Below the pieces are notes generated by a model. That model ran no database searches. It had not been told where the DNA came from and saw nothing but the letters and a program-made list of their open reading frames with translations. From NCBI RefSeq assembly GCF_018729455.1, contig NZ_JAHHZF010000009.1, forward strand, positions 73,878 through 137,877: a stretch of DNA of 64,000 nucleotides. The letters run 5' to 3'. Position numbers and translations under genes: made by a program. Origin of the DNA: Prosthecodimorpha staleyi (GTDB lineage: Bacteria; Pseudomonadota; Alphaproteobacteria; Rhizobiales; Ancalomicrobiaceae). Shown here piece after piece: positions 54,797 to 63,904 of the stretch. Each line of letters starts with the position of its first letter. Position 1 is the first letter of the stretch.

Positions 54797-56353
54797 CTAT
54801 TCGGCGGCGACGCGGGCCGGAGCCCGGTCGAAATCCTCCGGGAAATGCTCGATCGCGCTCAAGACCGGATAGGGCGTCAGGCCGCCCAGGGCGCAGAGCG
54901 AGGCGTCCGTCATGGTCCGGCAGAGATCGTCGACCAGCGCCAGGTTGCGCTCGACGGCCTCGCCGCGGATCACCTTCTCGATCGTCTCGCGGCCGCGCGT
55001 CGAACCGATGCGGCAGGGCGTGCACTTGCCGCAGCTTTCCTTGGCGCAGAATTCGAAGGCGAAGCGGGCCTGTTCGGCCATGTCGACGCTGTCGTCGAAG
55101 ACCACGATGCCGCCATGGCCGAGCATGCCCTTGCGGGCCGCGAAGGCCTCGTAGTCGAGCGGGGTGTCGAGATGGTCGGCCGGGAAATAGGCACCGAGCG
55201 GGCCGCCGACCTGGACGGCCCGGACCGGCCGGCCGGAGCGGGTACCGCCGCCGAAATCGTGGATCGCCTCGCCGAGCGTCATCCCGAAGGCCTTCTCGAC
55301 CAGGCCGCCGAACTTGATGTTGCCGGCGAGTTGGAAGGGCAGGGTGCCGCGCGAGCGGCCCATGCCGTAGTCGGCATAGGCCTTGGCGCCGTCGGCCAGG
55401 ATGGTCGGCACGGCCGCGAAGGAGAGCACGTTGTTGATCACGGTCGGCTTGCCGAACAGGCCCTTCAGGGCCGGCAGCGGCGGCTTGAAGCGGACCAGCG
55501 CGCGCTTTCCTTCGAGACTTTCGAGCAGCGAGGTCTCCTCGCCGCAGACATAGGCGCCGGCGCCCATCCGCACCGTGATGTCGAAGGCCGGGCCGGTGCC
55601 GCCGACCTTGGCGCCGAGGATGCCGGCGCGCCGGCAGGCCTCGACGGCGCGGGTGAAGGTCGTCACCGCGCGGGGATATTCGGAACGAATATAGATCCAG
55701 CCCTGGGTCGCCCCGACCGCGAGGCCGGCAATCGCCATGCCCTCGATCAGGAGCATGGGGTCGCCTTCCATCAGCATGCGGTCGGCGAAGGTACCGCTGT
55801 CGCCCTCGTCCGCGTTGCAGACGATGTGCTTCTGGTCGGCGGTCGCGCCGAGCACGGTGCGCCACTTGATGCCGGTCGGGAAGCCGGCGCCGCCGCGGCC
55901 GCGCAGGCCCGAGGCGGTGACCTCCTCGACGATCTCGATCGGCTTCATGGCCAGCGCGCGTTCGAGCCCCTTGAAGCCGCCGCGGGCGCGATAGTCGTCG
56001 ACCGAGACCGGGTCAATGGCGCCGCAGCGGGCGAAGGTCAGCCGCTCCTGGCGGGCGAGATAGGGGATCGCGGCGGTCGGGCCGAGGCGCAGCGGATGGG
56101 CACCGCCGTCGATGAGGCCGGCGGCGAGGAGGCCGGGAATGTCGGCCGGCGCCACCGGTCCGTAGGCGATCGGACCGGCGGCGGTCTCGATCTCGATCAT
56201 CGGTTCGAGCCAGAACAGGCCGCGCGAACCGGTGCGCACGATGCGGGCATCGAGCCCGGCGCGCTCGATCTCAATCGCCAGGCGGGCGGCGACCTGATCG
56301 GCGCCGACCGAGGCGGCGGCGCTGTCGGCGGGGACGTGGATGCGGACGGTCAT
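54797..56353 (-). CDS. fdsB: Formate dehydrogenase beta subunit (NAD/FMN-binding)
   Basis: A 518-residue NuoF-like protein with an N-terminal thioredoxin-like domain (about 1-100). The FMN/NADH motifs are GLRGRGGAGFPTGIKW (150-164) and CNADEGDSGTFADR (179-192), and the [4Fe-4S] ligands are in ESCGKCTPCRIGSTRG with a further Cys near the C-terminus (DASLCALGG). It passes electrons from FdsA to NAD+. Start overlaps the fdsG stop (ATGA). Confidence 0.95.
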   Translation of the reverse strand: MTVRIHVPADSAAASVGADQVAARLAIEIERAGLDARIVRTGSRGLFWLEPMIEIETAAGPIAYGPVAPADIPGLLAAGLIDGGAHPLRLGPTAAIPYLARQERLTFARCGAIDPVSVDDYRARGGFKGLERALAMKPIEIVEEVTASGLRGRGGAGFPTGIKWRTVLGATADQKHIVCNADEGDSGTFADRMLMEGDPMLLIEGMAIAGLAVGATQGWIYIRSEYPRAVTTFTRAVEACRRAGILGAKVGGTGPAFDITVRMGAGAYVCGEETSLLESLEGKRALVRFKPPLPALKGLFGKPTVINNVLSFAAVPTILADGAKAYADYGMGRSRGTLPFQLAGNIKFGGLVEKAFGMTLGEAIHDFGGGTRSGRPVRAVQVGGPLGAYFPADHLDTPLDYEAFAARKGMLGHGGIVVFDDSVDMAEQARFAFEFCAKESCGKCTPCRIGSTRGRETIEKVIRGEAVERNLALVDDLCRTMTDASLCALGGLTPYPVLSAIEHFPEDFDRAPARVAAE

Positions 56354-56841
56354 GCGTGCCCCCGGGAACGGCTCGTGGCGATCAGGGCGTCGAGGACGTC
56401 GGGCGTCACCCGGCCGTGCGATTCGCCGTCGACCTGGACGGCGGGGCCGAGTGCGCAATTGCCGAGGCAGAACACCTCTTCGAGCGTCAGGTCGCCGGCC
56501 GGAGAGGTCTCGCCGAGCGTGAGGCCGTGGCGGCGCTCGGCCGCGGCGGCGAGTTCGCGGCAGCCGACGGCCTGGCAGGCCTCGCCGCGGCAGATCTTGA
56601 CCTGGGTCCGGCCGGCCGGTTCGGACCGGAAGTCGTGATAGAAGGAGACGACGCCATGGACCTCCGCGCGCGACAGGTTCAGCGCGTCGGCGATCAGCGG
56701 CAGGGCCGCGCGGTCGACATAGCCGAAGGTCTCCTGCAGGTCGTGCAGGATCGGCAGCATGGCGCCCGGCTCCTGCCGCCGCGCCTCGATGATCCGGCTC
56801 GCGACCGCCGCATCCCAACCCGAAACCTGACCTCTGTGCAT
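56350..56841 (-). CDS. fdsG: Formate dehydrogenase gamma subunit ([2Fe-2S])
   Basis: A 163-residue NuoE-like protein. Thioredoxin-fold [2Fe-2S] ligands are the pairs CRGEAC and CLGNC. The N-terminal helical part (IIEARRQEPGAMLPILHDLQ, then ETFGYVDRAALPLIADAL) and VHGVVSFYHDF are typical. It is the first gene of fdsGBAD and is preceded by a LysR gene on the same strand. Confidence 0.94.
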   Translation of the reverse strand: MHRGQVSGWDAAVASRIIEARRQEPGAMLPILHDLQETFGYVDRAALPLIADALNLSRAEVHGVVSFYHDFRSEPAGRTQVKICRGEACQAVGCRELAAAAERRHGLTLGETSPAGDLTLEEVFCLGNCALGPAVQVDGESHGRVTPDVLDALIATSRSRGHA

Positions 56842-56970
56842 CGGCCTCGTCCCGCTTCCACCCTGTTGTTCGCGGGTTCGGGGACCCGCACCTTCAGTGA
56901 TGCAGGCAGGTCATGCCTTGAGGCAAATCGTTTGTTCCGAATGAGTGATCGGTAAAATCTATCAATGCAG

Positions 56971-56991
56971 GTCATAGTGATAGGCTATGAC
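56971..56991 (-). promoter_or_regulatory. LysR-type operator upstream of fdsG
   Basis: GTCATAG (56971-56977), 7 bases, CTATGAC (56985-56991): a perfect interrupted palindrome containing the T-N11-A pattern of LysR sites, about 130-150 bases before fdsG and overlapping the end of the LysR gene. Part of the sequence, GCAGGTCAT, recurs near 56910 closer to fdsG, as expected for recognition and activation half-sites. Confidence 0.6.
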
Positions 56992-57902
56992 TTGCCTTGA
57001 TGTTCGGACAGGACGGTCTGGCCTGCCTTCTCGGCGGCGGCATGGAAGGCCGTGGACAGCGGACTGGCCGGGACTCGGTCGGGAATGATCGCGCCGACGC
57101 GTTGCGAGCCATGAGGTTCGGTGAGGGTCAGGGCGCGGGCGCCGGGTGGCGCGCCATACTGGCTGACCAGGAGGCGCGGTACGACGCTCGCCCAGGCGCC
57201 GACGCCGGCATGGGCCCAGAGATTGGAGATCGCGTTGGTCTCGACCTCGACTCGGGGGATGCAGCCGACCGATCGGAACATGGCGTCGACGATCCGGCGG
57301 TTCTGCATGTCGGGCGTCAGCAGGCAGAGCGGCAGTTCGGCGGCCTCGCGCCATGTCGCGCTGATCCGGTCGCGACCGAAGCGGCCGTCGTCGGGGCAGA
57401 GCAGGACATAGTCCTCCCGGTAGAGCGGGACCTTGCGCACGCGGTCCAGCGGCTCGAAATCGAGATAGGTGATGCCGCCGTCGAGTTCGAAGGCGTCGAT
57501 GCGGCGCTGGATCTCGCCCGAGGTCAGCGACTGCACCACGATCGCCACCGCCGGATGGCTGTTCCGGAACAGGCTGGTCAGCGAGGCGACGACCGGCAGT
57601 GCGGTCGGGATGACGCCGAGCCGCAGGCGTCCGGCCAGTTCGCCGCGCAGCGCCCCGGCCTCCTGGCGCAACGCCTCGCAATCCGACAGAACCCGGCGGG
57701 CGTGATCCAGGATGCTGCGGCCTTCGGGTGTGAAGCCGCGGAAGCGCTGGCCACGCTCGACGATGGTGATGCCGAGTTCCTCCTCCAACTGCCGGATGGC
57801 GGCCGAGAGGGTCGGCTGGGAGATCGCGCAGGCTTCGGCGGCGCGGCCGAAATGCTCCTCGCGGGCGAGCGCGACCAGATAGACCAGTTGCTTGAGGATC
57901 AT
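56985..57902 (-). CDS. LysR-family regulator, probably of the formate dehydrogenase operon
   Basis: A 305-residue LysR protein. The DNA-binding part is MILKQLVYLVALAREEHFGR with AAEACAISQPTLSAAIRQLE; the effector domain starts near RLRLGVIPTALPVVASLTSL. The gene lies directly upstream of fdsG on the same strand and is divergent from the phosphotransferase/acyl-CoA dehydrogenase genes. A LysR-type palindrome sits between it and fdsG. Control of fds genes by a LysR regulator (FdsR) is known in Cupriavidus, so that role is likely; the divergent operon could also be a target. Confidence 0.85.
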   Translation of the reverse strand: MILKQLVYLVALAREEHFGRAAEACAISQPTLSAAIRQLEEELGITIVERGQRFRGFTPEGRSILDHARRVLSDCEALRQEAGALRGELAGRLRLGVIPTALPVVASLTSLFRNSHPAVAIVVQSLTSGEIQRRIDAFELDGGITYLDFEPLDRVRKVPLYREDYVLLCPDDGRFGRDRISATWREAAELPLCLLTPDMQNRRIVDAMFRSVGCIPRVEVETNAISNLWAHAGVGAWASVVPRLLVSQYGAPPGARALTLTEPHGSQRVGAIIPDRVPASPLSTAFHAAAEKAGQTVLSEHQGKS

Positions 57903-58155
57903 GACGGCTCCCCGGCGCTGCCGGCGGCACAGCCGAAGCGCATCCCAGGGCATGCCGCATCCGGGCCCGGATTGCCAGAGCCCGGAGGCGTGGCGAGGGG
58001 GCGGCCGCCTGCGGCCGAACGGCCGGGATCCGTCCCGACCGCATGCCATCAGGGGCCGGACCGCGCTTGTGCATTCCGTCCGGCGCGTCGCGTCGGGTTG
58101 CTTGACAGGCGACGGATTTGCTGGTCTGTCGGACAAATCGAACGGCGGAGAGGTC

Positions 58156-59196
58156 ATGAGCGCGGCCGGGCAGGGACAGATCGACTTTAGCGCGGACCGG
58201 CTCTCCGGCTATCTGGCCGGACGGGTGCCCGGTGGCGACGGCGCCTTGGCGATCGAGCGGATCTCCGGCGGGCAATCCAATCCGACCTATTTCGTCACCG
58301 CCGGCGGTACCCGCCTGGTGCTGCGCAAGAAGCCGTCCGGCCCGATCCTGCCGTCCGCGCACGCCGTCGACCGCGAATATCGGGTCCTCTCGGCGTTGGC
58401 CGGCACCGACGTGCCGGTGCCGCGGCCGGTGCTCTATGAGCCCGACCCGGCGGTGATCGGCACGCCCTTCTATCTGATGGAGCGGCTCGAAGGCCGCGTC
58501 TTCCACGATTGCGCCCTTCCCGAAGCGGCACGCGAGGAGCGCGAACCGCTCTACCGGGCCATGGCCGAGACCATGGCCCGCCTGCACGCGGTCGATCCGG
58601 CCACGGTCGGCCTCGCCGACTTCGGCAAGGCAGGCAACTATTTCGAGCGCCAGATCGCGCGCTGGTCGCGGCAGTGGCGCGAGTCCTCCTTCGGATCGGT
58701 GCCGGAACTCGATGCGCTCTGCGACTGGCTGGCCGAGAACCGGCCGCCCGACGATGGCGTCACCGCCATTGCGCACGGCGATTTCAGGGTCGGCAATCTG
58801 ATGTTCCATCCGAGCGAACCGCGCGTGATCGGCATCCTGGACTGGGAATTGTCGACGCTCGGTCATCCGCTGGCCGATCTCGCCTTCTTCACCATCGCCT
58901 GGCATTCCCGGCCCGACGAATATGCCGGCCTGCTCGGCCGCGACCTCGCCGCCCTCGGCATCCCGACCGCGGCCGGGTTCGTGGCCGCCTATCAGGCCAA
59001 GGCCCGGCCGGCCGGGGTGCTGCAGCCCTTCCACGTCGCCTTCGCGCTGTTCCGCTTTGCGGTGATCTTCGTCGGCATCGCCGATCGGGCGCGGGCGGGC
59101 TCGGCGGCCGGGGCGGATGCCGCCGAGATCGGCCATCTCGCCGTCAATTTCGCCCGCCGCGCCCTCGCCGTGGCCGAGGGGCGCGTCGGCATCTGA
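58156..59196 (+). CDS. Aminoglycoside phosphotransferase-fold protein (ACAD10/11 kinase-like)
   Basis: A 346-residue APH-family kinase. The ATP-side half has ERISGGQSNPTYFVTAGGTR and LVLRKKPSGPILPSAHAVDR; the catalytic loop is IAHGDFRVGNLMFH (His-Gly-Asp, Asn) and the metal motif is ILDWELSTLGHPLADL. This subgroup is found next to acyl-CoA dehydrogenases and is related to the N-terminal kinase half of eukaryotic ACAD10/11, which act on 4-hydroxyacyl-CoAs. An acyl-CoA dehydrogenase gene follows after 41 bases. Confidence 0.88.
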   Translation: MSAAGQGQIDFSADRLSGYLAGRVPGGDGALAIERISGGQSNPTYFVTAGGTRLVLRKKPSGPILPSAHAVDREYRVLSALAGTDVPVPRPVLYEPDPAVIGTPFYLMERLEGRVFHDCALPEAAREEREPLYRAMAETMARLHAVDPATVGLADFGKAGNYFERQIARWSRQWRESSFGSVPELDALCDWLAENRPPDDGVTAIAHGDFRVGNLMFHPSEPRVIGILDWELSTLGHPLADLAFFTIAWHSRPDEYAGLLGRDLAALGIPTAAGFVAAYQAKARPAGVLQPFHVAFALFRFAVIFVGIADRARAGSAAGADAAEIGHLAVNFARRALAVAEGRVGI

Positions 59197-59237
59197 ACAC
59201 GTCTCAATCAAAATCGACCAATCGCGGAGGAGCCGCC

Positions 59238-60497
59238 ATGGATTTCGCCTACAGCCCCAAGGTCGAGGACCTCCGCCAGCGCCTCGCCGCCTTCATGGAG
59301 ACGCGCGTGCTGCCGGCCAATCGGCGCTGGCATGCGCTGGCCGAGGCCGGCACCTATCCGCTCGAGGTGATCGAGCCGCTGAAGGACCAGGCCAAGGCCG
59401 AGGGGCTGTGGAACCTGTTCCTGCCCGGCCTGAAGCCGGGCGAACCGGGCACGCGGCTGACCAATCTCGAATATGCGCCGCTCGCCGAGATCATGGGCCG
59501 GTTGCCCTGGGCCTCGGAGGTGTTCAATTGCAGCGCCCCCGATACCGGCAACATGGAGATCCTGCATCTCTTCGGCACGCCCGAGCAGCGCGAGCTGTGG
59601 CTGGACCCGCTGATGAACGGCGACATCCGCTCCGTCGTCTCGATCACCGAGCCGGACGTGGCGTCCTCCGACCCGACCAACCTGCAGACCGAGATCCGCC
59701 GCGACGGCGACCACTACGTCATCAACGGCCGCAAGTGGTTCAACACCGGCGCCCTGCACCCGCTCGCCAAGGTGCTGATCGTGCTCGGCGTCTCGAATTT
59801 CGCGCCCGACGCGGCGCGCCACGAGCGGCATTCCTTCGTGCTGGTGCCGATGGACGCGCCGGGCTTCGAAGTGGTGCGCAACGTGCCGATCATGAACCAC
59901 CATTCGCCCGAGGGGCATTGCGAGGTGGTGTTCCGGAATGTGCGCGTCCCGGTCGCCAATCTGCTCGGCGAGGAGAACAAGGGCTTCGCCATCGCGCAGG
60001 CACGGCTCGGACCGGGCCGCATCCACCATTGCATGCGCACGATCGGGCAGTGCGAATTGGCGCTGGAGCTGATGGCGGCGCGTGCGCTCGAGCGCAAGGT
60101 ATTCGGCAAGGCGATCGCCGACTATGCCAACAACCAGGATGCCATTGCGGAATGCCGTCTGGAGATCGACCAGGCCCGGCTTCTGTGCCTGAGGACCGCC
60201 TGGGCCATGGACACCTTCGGCAACCAGTCGGCGCGGGTCGACGTGTCGGCGATCAAGATCATCGCCGCCAGGATGCAGACCCGGGTGCTCGATCGCGCCA
60301 TGCAGGTGTTCGGCGCGATGGGGCTCTCCAACGACACGCCGCTCGCCTATCTGTGGACCTGGGGCCGGGCCTTGCGTTTCATCGACGGGCCGGATGAAGT
60401 GCATCTGCGCGTCGTCGCGCGCGACGAGATCGCCAAGGCCAAGGCGCGGACCGGAACGCTCGATCCCTATTTCACCCCGCCGGATGCACATCCCTGA
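59238..60497 (+). CDS. Acyl-CoA dehydrogenase (ACAD10/11-like)
   Basis: A 419-residue flavoprotein. The three-domain fold is shown by DIRSVVSITEPDVASSDPTN (FAD/substrate loop), NGRKWFNTGALHPLAKVLIV, RTIGQCELALELMAARALER and QVFGAMGLSNDTPLAYLWTW. FIDGPDEVHLRVVARDEI near the C-terminus is typical of the ACAD10/11 group. Together with the upstream kinase it forms, as two proteins, what ACAD11 carries in one chain. It follows GGAGGAGCC. Its stop shares an A with the start of the GntR gene (TGATG). Confidence 0.92.
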   Translation: MDFAYSPKVEDLRQRLAAFMETRVLPANRRWHALAEAGTYPLEVIEPLKDQAKAEGLWNLFLPGLKPGEPGTRLTNLEYAPLAEIMGRLPWASEVFNCSAPDTGNMEILHLFGTPEQRELWLDPLMNGDIRSVVSITEPDVASSDPTNLQTEIRRDGDHYVINGRKWFNTGALHPLAKVLIVLGVSNFAPDAARHERHSFVLVPMDAPGFEVVRNVPIMNHHSPEGHCEVVFRNVRVPVANLLGEENKGFAIAQARLGPGRIHHCMRTIGQCELALELMAARALERKVFGKAIADYANNQDAIAECRLEIDQARLLCLRTAWAMDTFGNQSARVDVSAIKIIAARMQTRVLDRAMQVFGAMGLSNDTPLAYLWTWGRALRFIDGPDEVHLRVVARDEIAKAKARTGTLDPYFTPPDAHP

Positions 60498-61225
60498 TGG
60501 TCGCCTTCACGAAACTCGAACTGCCGCCCGCCTACCGTGCCGTCTCCCTGGAAATCGAGCGCCTGATTCTCGACGGCACGCTGAAGCCCGGGGATGCGCT
60601 GCCGAGCGAGACCGATCTTGCGGGCCGCTTCGGGGTTCATCGTTCGACGGTGCGGGAGGGCATCCGGCAGCTTGAGACGGAAGGTCTGGTGCGGCGGGAG
60701 ACGCGCAAGCGGCTGGTCGTGGCCGCACCGGACAGCGCCGATCTCGCGCCGCGCGCCAGTCGGGCTATGACGCTGCAGCAGATCACCTTCCGCGAATTGT
60801 GGGAGGCGGCGATGGTCATGGAGCCGCTGTCCGCGGCGCTGACCGCGGCGCGGCGCACCGACGCCGTGCTGGCCGAACTCGACGACAACCTCGCCCGTAC
60901 CGAGGCGGCGATCGCGGCCGGCCAATCACCGGTGCCGCTCGACATGGAATTCCATTCGCTGATCGCCGCGGGCTCCGGCAATCGGGCGCTGATCCTGGCG
61001 CGGGAACCGATCGGCCAACTGCTCTACCCGGCCTATGTGGCGATCCGCCCGCATCTGCCGCAGTCGGCCGGCCGGCTGATGACCGCGCATCGGCATATCG
61101 TCGAGGCGATCCGCGCGCGCGACGCCGACGAGGCGCGCATCTGGATGGCGCGACATATCGAGGACCTCAATCGCGGCTGGGTGCTGTGCGGGCTCGATCC
61201 GGACATGTCGGTCGCCAATCTGTGA
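60497..61225 (+). CDS. GntR-family (FadR/FCD subfamily) regulator
   Basis: A 242-residue regulator. The N-terminal winged helix is AVSLEIERLILDGTLKPGDA, LPSETDLAGRFGVHRSTVRE, GIRQLETEGLVRRETRKRLV; the C-terminal all-helical FCD domain has the metal-binding pattern DMEFHSLIAAGSGNRAL and MTAHRHIVEAIRARDADEAR. It overlaps the acyl-CoA dehydrogenase stop by one base and probably controls these genes in response to an acyl or organic acid ligand. Confidence 0.88.
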   Translation: MVAFTKLELPPAYRAVSLEIERLILDGTLKPGDALPSETDLAGRFGVHRSTVREGIRQLETEGLVRRETRKRLVVAAPDSADLAPRASRAMTLQQITFRELWEAAMVMEPLSAALTAARRTDAVLAELDDNLARTEAAIAAGQSPVPLDMEFHSLIAAGSGNRALILAREPIGQLLYPAYVAIRPHLPQSAGRLMTAHRHIVEAIRARDADEARIWMARHIEDLNRGWVLCGLDPDMSVANL

Positions 61226-61280
61226 CCGGCCGAGATTCGGAGTGCCCCGGCCGGTGGGCCGGGGCAGACCGTCAGTGCCG

Positions 61281-62051
61281 TCAGAGCGACGCGATGGTGT
61301 GGCCGCCGTCGACGGTAACGACGCTGCCGGTCATGTAGCGCGAAGCGTCGGAGACCAGGAGCAGGAACGGGCCGTCGAGATCCTCATACCGGCCGAGGCG
61401 GCGCATCGGCATGCGCTGGATCAGCGCCTTGCCGGCCTCGGTTTGGAAGTGGTCGGCATTGATCGGCGTTTCGAAATAGCCCGGTGCCAGAGCGTTGACG
61501 CGGATGCCGAAGCGGGCCCACTCCATGGCGAGGCTCTCGGTCATGTGGATCAGCGCCGCCTTGGAGACCGAATAGGCGGCGAGGCCGTTCATGGCGCGGA
61601 GCCCGGTGATCGAGGCGATGTTGAGGATCACGCCGCCGCGCTTCGCCGCCCGCCAGCGCCGGGCCGCCGCCTGGGCGGCCAGCCAGGGGCCGCGCAGATT
61701 GACCGCCATGACCTGATCGTAGCTGTCGACCGGCTGGTCGATCGCCGGTGCCTGGACGCCGATGCCGGCATTGTTGACCAGAATGTCGAGGCCGCCGAAA
61801 CGGTCGTCGATCGCGGCGAAACCGGCTTCGATCGAGGCCGCGTCCGACACGTCCATGCGCACGGCCAGGACATCGGATGCGCCGGCGGCCGTCAGATCGG
61901 CCGTCATCGCCTCCAACTCGCCGATCCGCCGTGCCGCGATGGCGATCCGCGCGCCCGCTCGGGCCGTCAGGCCGGCAAAATGGGCGCCGAAGCCGGACGA
62001 CGCGCCGGTGATCAGCACGCTGCGGCCGCGTAGGGATTGGGATAGGTCCAT
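61281..62051 (-). CDS. SDR-family oxidoreductase
   Basis: A 256-residue classical short-chain dehydrogenase. The cofactor motif TGASSGFGAHFA is at about 15-26, NNAGIG lies in the middle, and the active site is Ser in NIASITG with Tyr-X3-Lys in AAYSVSKAAL. AARRIGELE after strand 2, with Arg residues, suggests NADPH. The C-terminus has GSVVTVDGGHTIASL. Its convergence with the ACAD/GntR genes suggests a possible beta-oxidation-type hydroxyacyl step, but the substrate is unknown. Confidence 0.9.
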   Translation of the reverse strand: MDLSQSLRGRSVLITGASSGFGAHFAGLTARAGARIAIAARRIGELEAMTADLTAAGASDVLAVRMDVSDAASIEAGFAAIDDRFGGLDILVNNAGIGVQAPAIDQPVDSYDQVMAVNLRGPWLAAQAAARRWRAAKRGGVILNIASITGLRAMNGLAAYSVSKAALIHMTESLAMEWARFGIRVNALAPGYFETPINADHFQTEAGKALIQRMPMRRLGRYEDLDGPFLLLVSDASRYMTGSVVTVDGGHTIASL

Positions 62052-62321
62052 GGGGTGGGGTCTCCGCCGATTTTCTTTTCAGTCGCGAGGCTTATCTCCG
62101 CGCCGCGTCCATTTTACACCGTCGCCCCGGTGGGCGGCAGCGCTCCGGACGCCGGGCTTGGCGGCCGTCTCGACGGATTTTGCGGGGCTCGTCCGCGGAC
62201 CGGGCGGGTTCGCCGCCGAGAGCGGGCGGCATGCTGAATCTCTTGTTAACCCTGGGATGCTTGAATGACGGCGTCCCGGTCGGGATGCGTCCCTTGTTCC
62301 AGTATAAGTTGCGTCAAATCC

Positions 62322-62660
62322 ATGTCCACGCGTCACCGCAGGAAGTCGCTGATCCGTCCCCTTCTGCTGCCCCTGGTGGCGTTGCTGTTTTCGGCCTATT
62401 TTGCCTGGCATGGCTGGCACGGCGCCTTCGGCATCGAGGCGCGGCGGGTGCTCGACACCGAGGCGGCCCGGCTGGAGACGATCAAGTCCGAGCTGAAGGC
62501 CGAACGGAGCGAGATCGAGAAGCGCGTCGCATTGCTGCGCCCGCAGAGCCTGGAAAGCGATATGCTCGACGAGCGGGCCCGCAACATCCTCGGCTTCGCC
62601 CAGCCCAACGAAATCGTGATCTACAAAACCGCCGCACAAGCGGCCGTTAACAAGAAATGA
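62322..62660 (+). CDS. ftsB: Septum formation initiator (FtsB/DivIC family)
   Basis: A 112-residue bitopic protein: short basic N-terminus (MSTRHRRKSLIRP), one membrane helix (LLLPLVALLFSAYFAWHGWH), then a periplasmic coiled coil (LDTEAARLETIKSELKAERS) and the family motif LDERARNILGFAQPNEIVIY. FtsB joins FtsL and FtsQ in the divisome. It lies upstream of pdhA, the usual arrangement in this order. The start at 62322 is chosen because the frame before it lacks similarity. Confidence 0.88.
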   Translation: MSTRHRRKSLIRPLLLPLVALLFSAYFAWHGWHGAFGIEARRVLDTEAARLETIKSELKAERSEIEKRVALLRPQSLESDMLDERARNILGFAQPNEIVIYKTAAQAAVNKK

Positions 62661-62882
62661 GTTGAATTGCGAAGTTTAACCGTAATTCAGTGAACACAAA
62701 AATCTTCGCGGTGCAGCAATAGCTTGCGGCCGGCGCTCGCCTCCGCGCCCCCGGCTTGATCTCGGTTGCGGCTCCGCTATCCTCTCGCCCATCACGCCGC
62801 GCCCGAAGACGCGGTCCGAGCCGGAGCGACCCCACGGGATCGGCCCCACAGCCGGGGCGGCCCAACGGGATGGGAGGAGAGC

Positions 62883-63887
62883 ATGGCCAAATCCGCCACC
62901 AAGTCCAAGGTCGAAGCGGGGCCGGCGCCCTTCACGGCCGATGAGGAACTGACCGCCTACCGGATGATGCTGCTGATCCGGCGCTTCGAGGAGAAGGCCG
63001 GCCAGATGTACGGCATGGGCCTGATCGGCGGCTTCTGCCATCTCTATATCGGCCAGGAGGCCGTGGTGGTCGGCATGCAGATGGCCATGGTCGAGGGCGA
63101 CCAGACCATCACCGGCTATCGCGACCATGGCCACATGCTCGCCTGCGGAATGGAATCGCGCGGCGTCATGGCCGAGCTCACGGGGCGCCGCGGCGGCTAC
63201 TCGAAGGGCAAGGGCGGCTCGATGCACATGTTCTCCGTCGAGAAGCAGTTCTTCGGCGGGCACGGCATCGTCGGCGGGCAGGTCTCGCTCGGCACCGGCC
63301 TCGGCTTCGCCAACCGCTATCGCAAGAACGGCAAGGTCTCGGTGACCTATTTCGGCGACGGCGCGGCCAACCAGGGCCAGGTCTACGAGAGCTTCAACAT
63401 GGCGGAGCTGTGGAGCCTGCCGGTCGTCTACGTGATCGAGAACAACAAATACGCCATGGGCACCGCGGTCAGCCGCGCCTCGGCGCAGACCGACTTCTCC
63501 AAGCGCGGCGTCTCGTTCAACATTCCGGGCGAACAGGTCGACGGCATGGATGTCCGCGCCGTGCGCGAGGCCGGCGCCCGCGCCCTGGAGCATGCCCGCT
63601 CCGGCAAGGGGCCCTACATCCTCGAAATGCAGACCTACCGCTATCGCGGCCACTCCATGTCCGACCCGGCCAAGTACCGGTCGAAGGAGGAGGTCCAGAA
63701 GATGCGCACCGAGCACGACCCGATCGAGCAGGTGCGCCAGCGTCTTCTCGGCGGCGGTCTCGTCACCGAGGACGACCTCAAGAAGATCGACGCCGAAGTG
63801 CGCGACATCGTCCAGGACGCCGCCGAGTTCGCCCAGACCGATCCGGAGCCGGATGTGTCCGAGCTGTGGACCGACATCGTCAAGTGA
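62883..63887 (+). CDS. pdhA: Pyruvate dehydrogenase E1 component, alpha subunit
   Basis: A 334-residue ThDP-dependent subunit. LLIRRFEEKAGQMYGMGLIG, GYRDHGHMLACGM, GGHGIVGGQVSLGTGLGFAN and the ThDP motif GDGAANQGQVYESFNMA leading to VIENNKYAMGT are all present, with the phosphorylation-loop-like RYRGHSMSDPAKYRSKEEV. It decarboxylates pyruvate with PdhB. The start follows GGGAGGAGAGC. The pdhB gene starts 17 bases after the stop. Confidence 0.97.
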   Translation: MAKSATKSKVEAGPAPFTADEELTAYRMMLLIRRFEEKAGQMYGMGLIGGFCHLYIGQEAVVVGMQMAMVEGDQTITGYRDHGHMLACGMESRGVMAELTGRRGGYSKGKGGSMHMFSVEKQFFGGHGIVGGQVSLGTGLGFANRYRKNGKVSVTYFGDGAANQGQVYESFNMAELWSLPVVYVIENNKYAMGTAVSRASAQTDFSKRGVSFNIPGEQVDGMDVRAVREAGARALEHARSGKGPYILEMQTYRYRGHSMSDPAKYRSKEEVQKMRTEHDPIEQVRQRLLGGGLVTEDDLKKIDAEVRDIVQDAAEFAQTDPEPDVSELWTDIVK

Positions 63888-63904
63888 GGGGGGAGAATTC
63901 CGAG

